The translations under genes and the position numbers were made by a program. From Aureobasidium sp. EXF-3400 (taxonomy: Eukaryota; Ascomycota; Dothideomycetes; Dothideales; Saccotheciaceae), in assembly GCA_024195585.1 (NCBI GenBank), contig SWBL01000513.1, positions 1-25,703 of the forward strand: 25,703 bases of DNA. The letters are read 5' to 3'. Position 1 is the stretch's first letter. Each line of letters starts with the position of its first letter. Shown here one piece after another: positions 1-10,031 of the stretch. The notes below the pieces were generated by a model. It searched no databases, had not been told where the DNA came from, and saw nothing but the letters and a program-made list of their open reading frames with translations.

Positions 1-719
1 TACTGCGAAAAGAATCTGTCTAAAGGGTCTGTCTGCTCCATTTTCCACTAGTCGATCGGCGAGCAGAGATATCGAGAACGAAGGGTACGGGTGATCCGTG
101 GAAGAGCAACAACAAGAAGCGACGAAATATGGAGCTAATATACCTTCGAACCCCAGCAAGCGAGATGACACGGAATAACTGTAACTCAAGAACCAGTACC
201 GAGATGCATACCAAGATGATGAAGACAGCCTAGCCGCCCACTGGAACATTAGAGATGCATACCAAGATGATGAACACAGCCTAGCCGTCCACTGGAACAT
301 TGTTATCATCCGCTAACACTAAAAACAAAGTCGTGCAATCAGGCAACGACCCCGTTGTGAATCTTAGGCTCAAGTGCATGAATTGCATTACGTACGGACG
401 ACATAGAGTTCCACTACTTAAATAGGAGTTTGCATGTCCTTCGCCCTACGAGAAGCGAGAGCACGACAAACGATGCTAATCCGTGTTCCTTGCTTTGGCT
501 GTGATTGTAGGGGCCTGAAATCAACTAAGGTTCTGTACCCTCTTCTAATCACGTTTCTTCATCTCACCCACACGTTTCCGTTAGTTCGTCATCTTTGTTG
601 ACTAGCCAGGCGTTTATATTATAGACACGTAAGTGGAAACACTAAATGAGGAGCAAGACTTTTCAAAGCTCGAGAGGATCTATGGCCTTCTGCGCCTGAT
701 TAGCCTGGCGCAACAGAGC
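1..719. other. Gene-free left edge
   Basis: I see no credible coding region in this stretch. The short open frames present are not conserved-looking on either strand. Its one clear structure is a 52-bp tandem duplication near 201-301, listed separately. The right end abuts the stop codon of the nuclease-like pseudogene on the minus strand, so part of it may be that gene's old 3' flank. Confidence 0.5.
201..301. repeat. 52-bp tandem duplication, two copies
   Basis: Two consecutive copies start with gagatgcataccaagatgat at 201 and 253, giving a period of 52 bp, and both end in ctggaacatt. The second copy differs by a few substitutions (for example gaagacag against gaacacag, and gcccac against gtccac). 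It lies outside any recognised gene. Confidence 0.85.
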
Positions 720-2009
720 TTAATATGCGGGATAATAATCTATCTCAAACCATGAAATAAGCTTAGTCCAGAGTTTTAGCAGGATGAAGATGCTGGCTAT
801 GTTTTCTGTGCCAGCACTCGAGGCAGCTGTCGATTGGGCAAATGGCCGCATGACGTGAACGGCACCGTTAAGCTGTTTCTAAGCAACATAGAATCTCTAA
901 GAATGGTTCGTAACGGTCCACGCCACGACCGGTGGTAGCGGGAGGTCGGGATTGCCTCCAATCTTACGCAGGTAGTCCAAGTGAGCGAGCATTGCTGTCT
1001 GCCATACCATGAGCTGCAGCTAAGCTTCTTCCTCGCTCCCATCGAGGCGCTTAACCTCGAGACCGTAGACTAGAGGGAGCGTTGCCGTATAGGCATCTGT
1101 CATAGGAGAGAGAAACAACTGTTCCGGGTCAGCATCAGCGTGAAGGCCCGTTTCTGTGTCGACGCCAATTGCAAAGTCGGTTCTTTTGTCCACATGTCGC
1201 AGCCCGCCGCCATCGTGCTTACGTATTTGCGGTAGGAAGGCGGAGTCCACAGCCTGCGATTAGACATTGTTGATCTCTAGGGCGAAGTTCTAATCGGCAC
1301 CGCCAGCGACTCTAAGGGCAAGTTGTAACACGAGTTATACGACATCACACTAAGCGTGCTCATCCATGTGCCTACGAAAGCATTTGTTGGCTCGACGCTC
1401 GATGTTCTGCACTTGCGCCTACACGGCTTCGGTGCCGAGCTGCGTATCAGACGTGAAGGCAGAGTCAGATGTCTACCGTGCAACTCTTAGGTCGTAGGCT
1501 TAGAAGAGACTACGGACTAACGTCGGAATGGCGCACCTAGAGTCCTGTACTAGCACGTCGATTAGACGGTCCACGACCTCCGGCGGCTGTCCTATGGCTA
1601 AGCTCGACGCAGATGCAAGATCCAGTCGCACGGAGGGAATTCCTGTCTCTATAGCGCGGATAGAGATGCGCACAAGGCTTTACGACCGCGACCGTGACCG
1701 GCCTAACAGCGTCGAGGGCGGCGTCGGCTGCAGTTTTGGCCGGTTGGCAAAAGGCGACTGCGAATGTAAGTGACTACTACTCCTCCCTCTTCCTCCTTCT
1801 CGGATGCGGTCTGTCATGGTGGTCTACGCCGACGCTTCTCCTTGCTAGAGTCGGCGTCGTTGTTGTTTCTCTCCCTGCTCTTACTCTTCCGCGCTACAAA
1901 CGTCTCCCCAACGTTTCCGCTTCCGTCCTCGTGGTGGATCTAAGCCCAAATCTGCAATTTCTGAACCGGATCTAGGAGACGACGTCAGAGACGAGTTTTC
2001 CGCTGACAT
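720..2009 (-). pseudogene. PD-(D/E)XK nuclease-like fungal protein, nonsense-riddled pseudogene
   Basis: Read on the minus strand from an ATG at 2009-2007, one frame runs 430 codons to a TAA at 722-720. The product resembles the fungal PD-(D/E)XK nuclease-like family: a low-complexity basic N-terminus (SEIADLGLDPPRGRKRKR), a central region, then VDSAFLPQIRKHDGGG, VDKRTDFAIGV, the catalytic-type GLEVKRLDGSEEEA (E-x-K), LQLMVWQTAMLAHLDYL, LPPVVAWTV and a C-terminal IASIFILLKLWTKLISWFE. The family is common and often dispersed in fungal genomes; its cellular role is not known. I count 14 in-frame stops, nine TAG and five TAA, no TGA. Eight of them are at 899-897, 881-879, 1022-1020, 1262-1260, 1292-1290, 1337-1335, 1352-1350 and 1421-1419. 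No net frameshift is needed between start and stop. This is a dead gene, probably a former repeat copy. Confidence 0.8.
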
Positions 2010-2535
2010 TGGTTGAGGCGTGTATCTGCGGATTCTATAAGCAAGCTCTCGCGCCGTGTACGATGATTGTTTTGTTTTGGTTATCTAGGGTAGAAAACAC
2101 CCGAAGCCAAAATCCAATCAAAACTGTCCCGAGCTCCCCACAATTCTCCACATAGGGCAAAAACGAATACCTGAACTGAGATTATCAACAAGACATATAG
2201 AAAGCTCGAGCGATCGCGGAAGGAGAAAAACCTGATGATATAGTGTGACTCGTAACAATTGAATACCGCTGTCGCTAGAATCGATCGATCGATAAAACTA
2301 CAGAGACCAGTGCGAGATGCCGGACTTGAATGTCTTCCCAGTCAGGGTCATACCTACGACTGGGTGGCCCATTCTTTGTTCAGCGCATGAACAGCCATAC
2401 TCTGCTCGGGAAAAACGGCAAAGCTTGAGGGGAAAAATCATCGAATTCATCAATTGTTATCAGTTTACAAGCTGGAGCAGTGTCTCCTGGTGATTCCCTC
2501 GAGTTTCCAGCGAAGCGCCACGGTGCGGGGTCGAG
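2010..2535. other. Spacer and probable LINE 5' untranslated region
   Basis: There is no gene here. The left part would be the old promoter of the minus-strand nuclease-like gene. A short GATC run (2280-2293) is followed by sequence that likely belongs to the 5' UTR of the LINE whose gag begins at 2536. I cannot fix the 5' end of the element or a target-site duplication by eye. Confidence 0.4.
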
Positions 2536-3812
2536 ATGCCAGCTCCGAGAGGCCGAGGAGATGCTAGACGCGGAGGTATAGCAGAGCCAGGGAGGTTTGA
2601 AGGGCTGTTTCAGAGCAGCGCATCTGGGCAGCAGGATGAGGATGCTTCTATGAGGGACAATGAATATGAACACGCAGAAAAGAGAAAAAGAGAAGGCAGA
2701 CAGGGAGGAGCAGAAGACAGCCCTCAGAGACGACAAGACGACTCCGAATCCACGTCTGACAATGCGACTCCTAGAAAAACTAGAAAATCCCCAATTGCAA
2801 CAAGAATGATAACGAGAGGATCTGAGAGGGCTACTGCCATAGGAGTAGACGAAGACGAACCACCCACGTCGCAAGGAAGCCCTACGCCAGGGCACACCAA
2901 CGCAGACAGGAGAGACGTATCTCAAAGTCTGACGATCAACGACATTATGGAGCACTTGCTACGCACACAGCTCCAGTCACGTCAGTAGGACAATCGATTA
3001 GAAGCGCAATGAAGAAGACAACACATGCAAAAGAAGCAAACATGGTTATTGATCTCAAAAACCTAGATATGGAAGGATACACAGGACCTGAAGCCCTGAA
3101 CAGAACTAGAAACCGCATCATGGCCGGAATCAGATCTAACGAAGGACTCGACACGGCAGAGATCGGACATTTCATGATAAGGCACACGAACAAGGACGTT
3201 CACCTAGCCTTCTTCAAACTAGACAGAGAAGCAGAAAAAACGGCAAGACTACACGCGAGCGAATGGATCAGCATGTTCCTCAAGGGGGCAAGACTTCTAG
3301 AGCCAACCTGGTACCCGATCAAGGTCGACTTCGTCCCTAGAGCCGAGGCTACCAATGAGCAAACTGGAGGGGTCACTGACTACGCAATGCAATCGTTCTC
3401 GAACGAAAATGGAGTCGAAGCCAGACAGATAAGATGGCTTGGAAAGCCAAAGGAATACGCATCCCATGCATCAACAGTAGTAAAGCTGGCCACGAAGGAA
3501 CAGGTGAACAAGCTGCTACAGGAGCAAGATCAAGGAAAAGAGATTACCATGTGCGGATGCACAGTCGAGGTGTCAGTCTTTCGAGAAGACAAGGGACCAA
3601 GAGCATGCCATCAATGCCAGAGATTTGGACACATCCGAAAAGACTGTACTACCACACCTAGGTGCTCATGGTGCGCGCGAGAAGGTCACGAAAAGTGCAA
3701 GATAGGACCAGCAAAGTGTGCAAATTGCAAAGGGAGTCATCCATCAGGCAGCAAGACATGCCCTGAGTATACCAAAAGACAAGAACGGATGATCAACCTC
3801 AGACCGTTATGA
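2536..3812 (+). pseudogene. LINE ORF1, gag-like nucleic-acid-binding protein, one frameshift
   Basis: The N-terminal piece starts at an ATG at 2536 and is charged and low-complexity, ending in a TAG at 2986-2988. The second piece stays open in another frame from well upstream of 3009 to a TGA at 3810-3812. The two frames overlap around 2945-2988, so a single small indel there would explain the break. The C-terminal part (about 3604-3772) carries three tandem zinc knuckles: CHQCQRFGHIRKDC, a second around CSWCAREGH, and CANCKGSHPSGSKTC. Such knuckles mark LINE ORF1 proteins, which package the element RNA into a ribonucleoprotein. The stop overlaps the pol start as ATGA at 3809-3812. Confidence 0.85.
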
Positions 3813-6535
3813 TTAGTACACTTAAGATTCTACAAGCGAACGTCTGGAAAAGTGCCATGGTCCAGGACGCAATGTACAACGATCCAGAAATCTGGGAGTG
3901 CGATCTCGTACTCATCCAAGAGCCACACTACAGCACAAACGGAAGAAACACATACATAACAGGAACAGGACCAATCTTTGAAGCAATCATACCAAAACCA
4001 ACACAAGAAGAAAACCAAGAACGGAGAATCCGGTCGTGCATGTGGGCAAACCGGAGCAACGACTATACGCATATACCAACGAACAGTAACGACATAACGA
4101 TGATAATTCTAAGGAAAGGAAAACGCAGCATCCTAGTAGCATCGGTATACGTTCCATGCCTTGGGCAGGGAGAGCAGTCCGACGAACAAGAACTGCTAGA
4201 TAGACTGCAAGAGATCCAAGAAGCTATCAGGAGGGAAAGAGAAAAGGTCCCAGAAATGGAATTGTTTATAGCAGGGGATTTCAACAGACATAACAGTCTA
4301 TGGGGGGGAGACAAGGTTGCGCTTGAACCAACACAAGGCGTCGGCAGTGGGATATTGGACTTCATCGAAGACAACGACATGCAACTTCTCACACCAAGAG
4401 GCATGACGACCTGGGAACAGAGAGGATCAAGATCTACAATCGACCTAGCGATGGCAAGCGAAAGGATATTCGATGACAGGATCACGTGCCAGGCACTTGA
4501 TAACGAGTACGGGTCGGACTATAGTGCAACACTATCGACCATAAGTGTGGTGGATGAATAGGAAGAGTCACAACCCCAGAGATACATCCTGCCAAAAGCG
4601 GACTGGAACGCCGTAAGAAACAGCATCAGCCAAACACTACAACGCTCGCCATTTCCCACAACGGATATCGAAGCGATACAAGAGTACATCCAGGAAGTGA
4701 CTCAGGGTGCCATTGAACAGCACTGTCCAAAAGCAAAACCATCAAAGTACGCAAAACGATGGTGGACAGAAAACTTGACAGCGCTACGACGAAGGTACAC
4801 GATCACTCGAAACCAAGCAAGGTCGAGAAGAAGACAAGGAAGGCCAGACCCTAGCCTTGAGATGGCCACAAAGGCAGCAAGACATGACTTCCACCATGCC
4901 ATCCCAAAACAAAAGAAGAAACACTGGACTGAGTTCCTCGACGATGCGTCAAACATATGGCAGGCTTCACGATATCTCGATCCAGACAAGACCTCAAGCT
5001 TTGGCAAGATAGCATCTATCAAGAAGCAAGACGGCAGGATGACACAAGAAAAGGCAGAAATGGCGAGGGAACTTCTCTTGAATTTCTTTCCAGAACCGCC
5101 GATTCCGCAACAGCCCGAGCAGACAAGGAGCATGAATGGTGACCAATTTCTTGGAGTAGAGTTAACGCCCGACGAAATTGAAACCGCATTGTTTTCTGCA
5201 AGTCCAGATCGAGCAGCAGGGATTGATGGCCTAACAATCCGAGTCTGGAGAGAGGTGTGGCCAGTTCTGCAACAGCAGATCTATCTACTATTCTCGATGT
5301 CGTTTAGGCAAGGCAAGATACCGTCGCATTGGAAGGTAGCAAAGATCGTTCCCTTAAAGAAGGGAGGCAAGGACGACTACACGGTACCCAAAAATTACAG
5401 GCCGATATCTCTCCTAGCCACGCTAGGAAAGGTAATGGAAGCCGTCATTGCCACTAGGATTGCATACCTCACCGAGGTCCACAAGCTGCTACCAAACAAC
5501 CATTTTGGGGCCAGGAAACAGAAGTCAACCATACACGCCCTATCTTACTTACAGGAATCAATCTTTGATGCCTGGAGGGGAAAGAAGACTCTATCTTTGG
5601 TTTCATTCGATGTAAAGGGAGCATACAACAATGTAGCAACTGGACCACTGCTAGAGAGACTGAGACAAAGAAGAATACCGGAAACCATTGTCAAATGGGT
5701 GCAAGACTTCTGTACGGACAGGAAAGCAAGTGTAGTCGTAAATGGCTTCACGTCTGAGGTAGAGGACCTGCCCCAGTCAGGACTCCCACAGGGATCACCG
5801 CTTGCTCCAATCCTGTTTCTCTTCTTCAACGCCGACCTGGTGCAATCGCTAGTAAAAGAGGGAGGATCCATGGCATTTGTTGACGACTACACAGCATGGG
5901 TAGTGGGCAGCTCAGCTGATCGGAATACAAGAAGGATCCAACGGGACATCTTGCCAAAATTGGAGAATTGGGAAAAGGAAAGTGGTGCAGTTTTTGAGTC
6001 CTCAAAAACAGCCTTCATCCACTTTACTAGGAACACCACTCTAAACCGGGACAGCGACATGCCACTGCAATTCGAGCAGGACATTATCAAACCAGTGCAA
6101 TCCGTCAGAATACTGGGAGTCATCATGGACCAGGGACTACGATATAAGGAGCACTTTGCAAACAAAGCCGAGAAAGCATACAAGGCAGCACTTGCCCTAA
6201 AAAGACTACAAGGCCTAAGACCGTCGAGCATGCGCCAACTATTCTCTGCAACAGTAGCCCCAGTCATGGACTACGGGTCACCTATCTGGTACCTTGTGGC
6301 TTCAAATAAAGTACTGTCGATGTTCAAGAGAGCTCAAAGAGTTGCAGCGCAGGCAATAGTGGGGGGATTCAGAACCATGGGCATAAACGTAGCAGTCCTC
6401 GAGGCGGGCATCCCGTCGCTTCAACGACGACAACTCGAACAGACCCTTCGCTTCTAAATTGGTATCCATAAACTAGACAGCTCGCACTTACATGCCAGAC
6501 TAGCCAAGACAAAGTACACCAAACGGTTGAGATGT
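3809..6535 (+). pseudogene. LINE ORF2, endonuclease-reverse transcriptase with internal stops
   Basis: The frame opens at ATG 3809 and runs to 6457, broken once by TAG at 4559-4561. The sequence between 4562 and 4697 stays open in the same frame, so this is one gene with one nonsense codon. The endonuclease domain shows LKILQANVWKS, LIQEPH, VASVYVP, AGDFNRHNSLWGG and STIDLAMAS, but the usual SDH triad reads SDY (GSDYSATLS near 4511-4535). The reverse transcriptase has NYRPISLLATLGKVMEA, VSFDVKGAYNNV, LPQGSPLAPILF and the catalytic FVDDYTAWV box near 5875. After a TAA at 6455-6457 the frame still reads family-like (IGIHKLDSSHLHARLAKTKY) for about 70 nt. No RNase H domain is present. It would nick the target and copy element RNA; this copy should be inactive. 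Confidence 0.92.
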
Positions 6536-6639
6536 GAGCAACATGCATAATCTCATCTTCTGTTTAACTATATAGGTAGGCAGGTCTTCGCTAGGAGGTT
6601 CTGCCTTCAACTCAATCATCTATTGCAATGGTTCCTTTG

Positions 6640-7290
6640 TTAGACACTACAACACACACCTGCTTCGCTTCGCTGAATGTAACCCCTGCAGTTCCAGTAA
6701 CACTTTATTGGGTCGTCCAGCCACGACTTGAAAGTCTTGTATTCCCTTGGCAGCATGACTAATCTCGACAATGAGTACGCTGATTCGGGTCTTGTTTCAT
6801 GTCCTTCTGTGATCGGTAGTGACTTTGGCGCGTGAGAGTCGAAGGAAATGGCGATGAGTGTTTCAGAGACTGCAAGAACGACGCCCTTAATTTTGAGCTT
6901 GCGACAAGCTTGGAGGACGTTTTATGTGCTCATGGTGTTGGTGCAGGACTGTCTCGGGCTGTTGCTCTAGCCTGAAGAAGGCCGGCAGGCAAGTGGACGA
7001 TGGGGTCGATGCTGCTGGACGCCATGTTCTAAGTTGTGTTACTCAATGCGGTCCCGACGATGCGCTGAGATTGACTCACAGCTGTCAAGAACGTCTCCAA
7101 AATAGCTCACATGTACCCCAGATCAGTCCTGACAGGGCGGTAAGTGCTGCTGAGACCCGACTTACCATCCTCACTAGTGCCAGGGGGTCGACGAATGTCG
7201 AAACGAGCGCACAAGGCCAGAGTCGCTCAGTCCGAGTACTTTCGCAAAGGGCAATATGGCGTCATCCGCCGCCATCGTCAGCTCCAAACA
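6640..7290 (-). pseudogene. NAD(P)-dependent epimerase/dehydratase, decayed fragment
   Basis: The best part, about 6950 down to 6660 on the minus strand, reads TNTMST-stop-NVLQACRKLKIKGVVLA, then SETLIAISF, HAPKSLPITEGHETRPESAY and SLSRL. This is the NAD-dependent epimerase pattern around the catalytic Tyr (Y-x3-K; here YSLSR, so the Lys is replaced). It then jumps directly to LPREYKTFKSWLDDPIKCYW, which normally lies well downstream, implying an internal in-frame deletion. Upstream, in shifted frames, DPIVHLPAGLLQ resembles the VHLAA motif, and RFDIRRPPGTSEDGKSG may be the end of the Rossmann NAD-binding half. The 5' limit is approximate. Frameshifts, stops and the deletion make it a clear pseudogene; the substrate is unknown. 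Confidence 0.65.
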
Positions 7291-7622
7291 AACAGCTGCC
7301 GCAAGCGGCCAACCGTTCCTTCGACGCCAGTCGAGTTCATCGCTTTGACATGGCTTCTGGAGCTCGTTCACACCAAGACCGCTAGAACCAGGTTGGCTAA
7401 GCACCCAGGCTGCGCAGATTGAGCGTCGCATTGTGCAGGACACATTCAATCATTACGATCTATGTCCATCAGAAGTCATGCAGCACCGAGCGAAAATTTT
7501 GGTCTTACCTCTCTTTTTCCTAAGACACTACTCACCGGAAACTGTTATTTCTAACTTCTTACATGAACCACTTCATGATCACCCGATTTGTTTTTCGAGA
7601 ATTTCACTGACTCAACTCACAG

Positions 7623-7847
7623 AACTTCAATCACCTTGGCGACAACACCCGTCGCGACTTCTACCGCAGTCAACTGCAGGCTTACACTCAGTACCTCAGC
7701 GGCGGTATGTTCTGGAACGGCAAGCACGATGATGATGCTATCGTCGGTGACGACGGTTCGGCTCAGAAGTACTACTGGTCTTGGGAACTTCTCGCCTCCG
7801 AGGGCATCGTCCCCCGTCCTGATGACAAGCTCGAGTCTCTCAGTTAA
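7623..7847 (+). pseudogene. Orphan last exon of a GH5 (exo-1,3-glucanase-like) gene
   Basis: An intact frame begins right after a good splice acceptor (a branch-like CTGAC then ctcacag ending at 7622) and runs to TAA at 7845-7847. Reading includes NHLGDNTRRDFYRSQLQAYT, YLSGGMFWNGKHDDD, VGDDGSAQKYYWSWELLA and SEGIVPRPDDKLESL. This matches the C-terminal end of fungal glycoside hydrolase family 5 glucan 1,3-beta-glucosidase-like enzymes (F-x-W before a variable loop, then YW-x-W-ELLASEGIVP). The catalytic glutamates and the rest of the TIM barrel would be in upstream exons, which I cannot find between the epimerase relic and this exon. It is probably a truncated gene end; an unusually distant upstream exon is the alternative. 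Confidence 0.65.
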
Positions 7848-9583
7848 ATAAGAAAAGAACAGACGACATAGTTCAGAGTGTGTTGTAATCTCAGTGTACC
7901 GATCTAGGATGCTTAGGGTTGTTGAACAATAGATGTAAGTAGCAGTGTAAATCAAGGGATGTATTGGTATAACTATCTGAGCTGGATACAGGATCTCGTA
8001 GTGATGTCCTACCTACCTATATACTTGATAGATGATGAGTGTATGCATATTGCTCTGTATGCTCTGTTATGCCTTGCGAAGCAGAGCAGCGTAGCAGAGC
8101 ACAGCAGATGGCGTGTTCATGCAGAGTGCTCTGTTGTGCCAAGCTGCGGAGAACAACAGAGCAAGCTGTGCGACCCTGTCATTGGCAGGATCGTAACAAG
8201 CTCAAACCCCACGCGGGGTCAATAGCTTAGAAGAACTAAACTGAATGGAATCAAATGAGGATCGGCACACAGCTTTTCTGCTCGCCGCCTTGGCGGGTGA
8301 GGTCTCTTAGCCAATGGTGGGTCCTTATAAGTAGCTAGGGCTATAACCCTGTTTATATAGCTTATCAGGCTATATACTTAGTGGATAAGGATCAGCGTTT
8401 TGTCATTCCTACTTACTACCTTAGTAGGTAAGAACTCTTTATCTGATAGGAGGATCGTGATAGAATCCATACCATTTGACATCTAGAATGTCCCTCTATA
8501 CTTAAATGCTATAGTGCTATCACGTAGCAATTAGCAATATGCTACATCGACATAGTAGTTTTGCCTTCTCAACTGAACCTACGAAGGGGATGGGAGTATT
8601 CGAGCTTCGAGCTTGTCCATTTGTGTGAAACCTTTGTTGTGGCTACACCTTAATGGTCCGTTTGAAAACCTATCACTCTCCAAATAGCATCATCCGGCAT
8701 ACCAGGTGTCCGATGATCCAGGCCCGTGTTGTGGTTTTAACGGGTAACGGTATCAACGGTTGTATCGAGGAATGAACTTCGACGAACACGAAAGACGTCT
8801 ATGTATTGTAGATCTCTGCACACTCGTTGCATCTCGACCTTCGATTTAACGTCAATTTGCAAAGAAAGTATCTGGCTATCGCTGGTGAACTGCATATCTC
8901 CACTCAGATTCTGGTATATGGTACATATAACGTGAGCAGGCAGCAGCGTAGACGCGGGTCGATCACAAACCCTCTTCACCTCCACGCTCGCGACTATCAT
9001 CCACAGTAGCATTTGCATTCTACAACATACAAGCCGAGTATGAAATTTTGCATCTTTTTGTCCTATCCCATGCTTTTCAACGCGTCGCGATCAGATTTGA
9101 GCTGGTAGAAATCCTCAAAACTCAGCGCTGAAGAATTGCAAGCTAGCATCCAAAGCAGTACTCGTGGCGAAGTGATCCACGGAGGGCCGAACCTCTCAAA
9201 CCGGCCATGTAACCTCGGAACGAATTGTTTACTAAGAGACATGCACTTTCCACATATGGCGCAGGGCAGAATCAGTCCATTTGCCGTTCCTTCGGAAGCT
9301 TCATGGACACTCCGTGCTTATTGTGCATGACAGCCTAGAGTCAAAAGGTAGGCTTTTGGTATAAAAGGTATCTCGTGCCACGGGATATCCAAACGAGCAC
9401 GAGAACTACTTTGTTCACAGGGCTGAAACCCACTACACCACCAACGCTACGACATCTCTATAACAGGCTTTCGATACAGTCCATTCCTCTGGACATATCT
9501 ACGTCATGCTCTGAGTGGAGATCATCTTCCTTCTGAATTGTATCGTGAGTCTTGGGAGTCGTGTAGAAGAACCTCCCACTGTT
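7848..9583. other. Long gene-free stretch
   Basis: There is no recognisable gene on either strand. It contains the GCTCTG hairpin cluster (8045-8163), an AT-rich segment near 8310-8540 with several short inverted repeats that looks like old repeat or LTR sequence but cannot be assigned, and a TATA-like string (ggtataaaagg, near 9358) with no credible gene after it on the plus strand. Confidence 0.4.
8045..8165. repeat. Hairpin-rich GCTCTG/CAGAGC cluster
   Basis: Six occurrences of gctctg or its complement cagagc fall within about 115 bp. The clearest pair is an 11-bp perfect inverted repeat, tgctctgttgt at 8127-8137 and acaacagagca at 8153-8163, separated by 15 nt. Other copies could pair in several ways. 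The family is unknown. Confidence 0.6.
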
Positions 9584-9819
9584 TCAGGGCCCTAGAACGT
9601 ACTTCCATGCTTCTCTGCTCATGCTTCTATGCCCATGCTTTCTCTCGACCTCCTTCTCCTTCAGCTTGTTCTCAACCTCTTCCTTTCTTTTGCGTTGTTT
9701 CATCTGCTGAGCAGCGGTGGGGACGCGCTTGGAGGACTTGTCGCCGTCTACGACAAAAGCAGACACGAACCAAGGAAGGAATTCGGAGTGGGGCGTGTTC
9801 CCGGTGAGGGCAGGAATGC
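9584..9819 (-). pseudogene. Coding-like terminal exon of an unrecognised gene
   Basis: On the minus strand a frame of 77 residues follows a possible acceptor (gag just above 9819) and ends with TGA at 9586-9584. It reads IPALTGNTPHSEFLPWFV, VVDGDKSSKRVPTAAQQM, then a strongly lysine/glutamate-rich helix (KQRKRKEEVENKLKEKEVER) and RSMSREAWKYVLGP. The order of a hydrophobic or aromatic stretch followed by a charged tail looks like genuine protein, but I do not recognise the family. It lies just downstream of the glycosyltransferase in the same orientation, about 210 nt past its stop. No GT-AG pair joins them in frame, and stops intervene. It is most likely the 3' remnant of a lost gene. Confidence 0.4.
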
Positions 9820-10031
9820 CTCATGTACAAGGATGAGGATACGTAAGCATGCATTCTATTCGCTATTTGTGAGATCTGGCTATGGAATCAATGTGTCATG
9901 TAACAGGTGAAACGATCCTTACTTATAATCGATCGAAAAGCCTTTTATGATGATATTACTTGTTTGACCAACGAACGCCTATCTATCCCAAATATCCAAA
10001 ACAAGCAAGACAATAGAACACAAAGGAATTT

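Larger units (their letters stand above)
2300..6535 (+). mobile_element. Tad1-type non-LTR retrotransposon (LINE), 3'-truncated and inactive
   Basis: Order of parts is gag with zinc knuckles, AP-type endonuclease, then reverse transcriptase, as in fungal Tad1-clade LINEs. The 5' limit (about 2300) is a guess; gag starts at 2536. Coding similarity fades shortly after 6457-6535, before any RNase H domain or poly-A-like tail, so the 3' end appears deleted. Defects seen: one frameshift in gag near 2955-2985, one in-frame TAG at 4559-4561, loss of the endonuclease SDH histidine, and a TAA at 6455-6457 where family members usually read on. Despite these, long frames survive, so this copy is younger than the neighbouring nuclease-like relic. 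It lies between two minus-strand pseudogenes. Confidence 0.93.

Noticed and set aside
1528..1975. Plus-strand open frames of 81 and 93 residues
   Set aside because: They are antisense to the readable nuclease-like pseudogene frame on the minus strand and have no protein-like features of their own.
5545..6267. Minus-strand open frames across the LINE reverse transcriptase
   Set aside because: They mirror the codon pattern of the plus-strand reverse transcriptase and resemble no known protein.
8195..8222. ctcaaaccccacgcggggtc, another tRNA-like T-arm
   Set aside because: It forms a small hairpin, but the surrounding sequence does not fold into a cloverleaf on either strand.
9357..9370. ggtataaaagg as a plus-strand promoter
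   Set aside because: A good TATA string, but no credible plus-strand gene follows; the downstream open frames are antisense to a better minus-strand exon.
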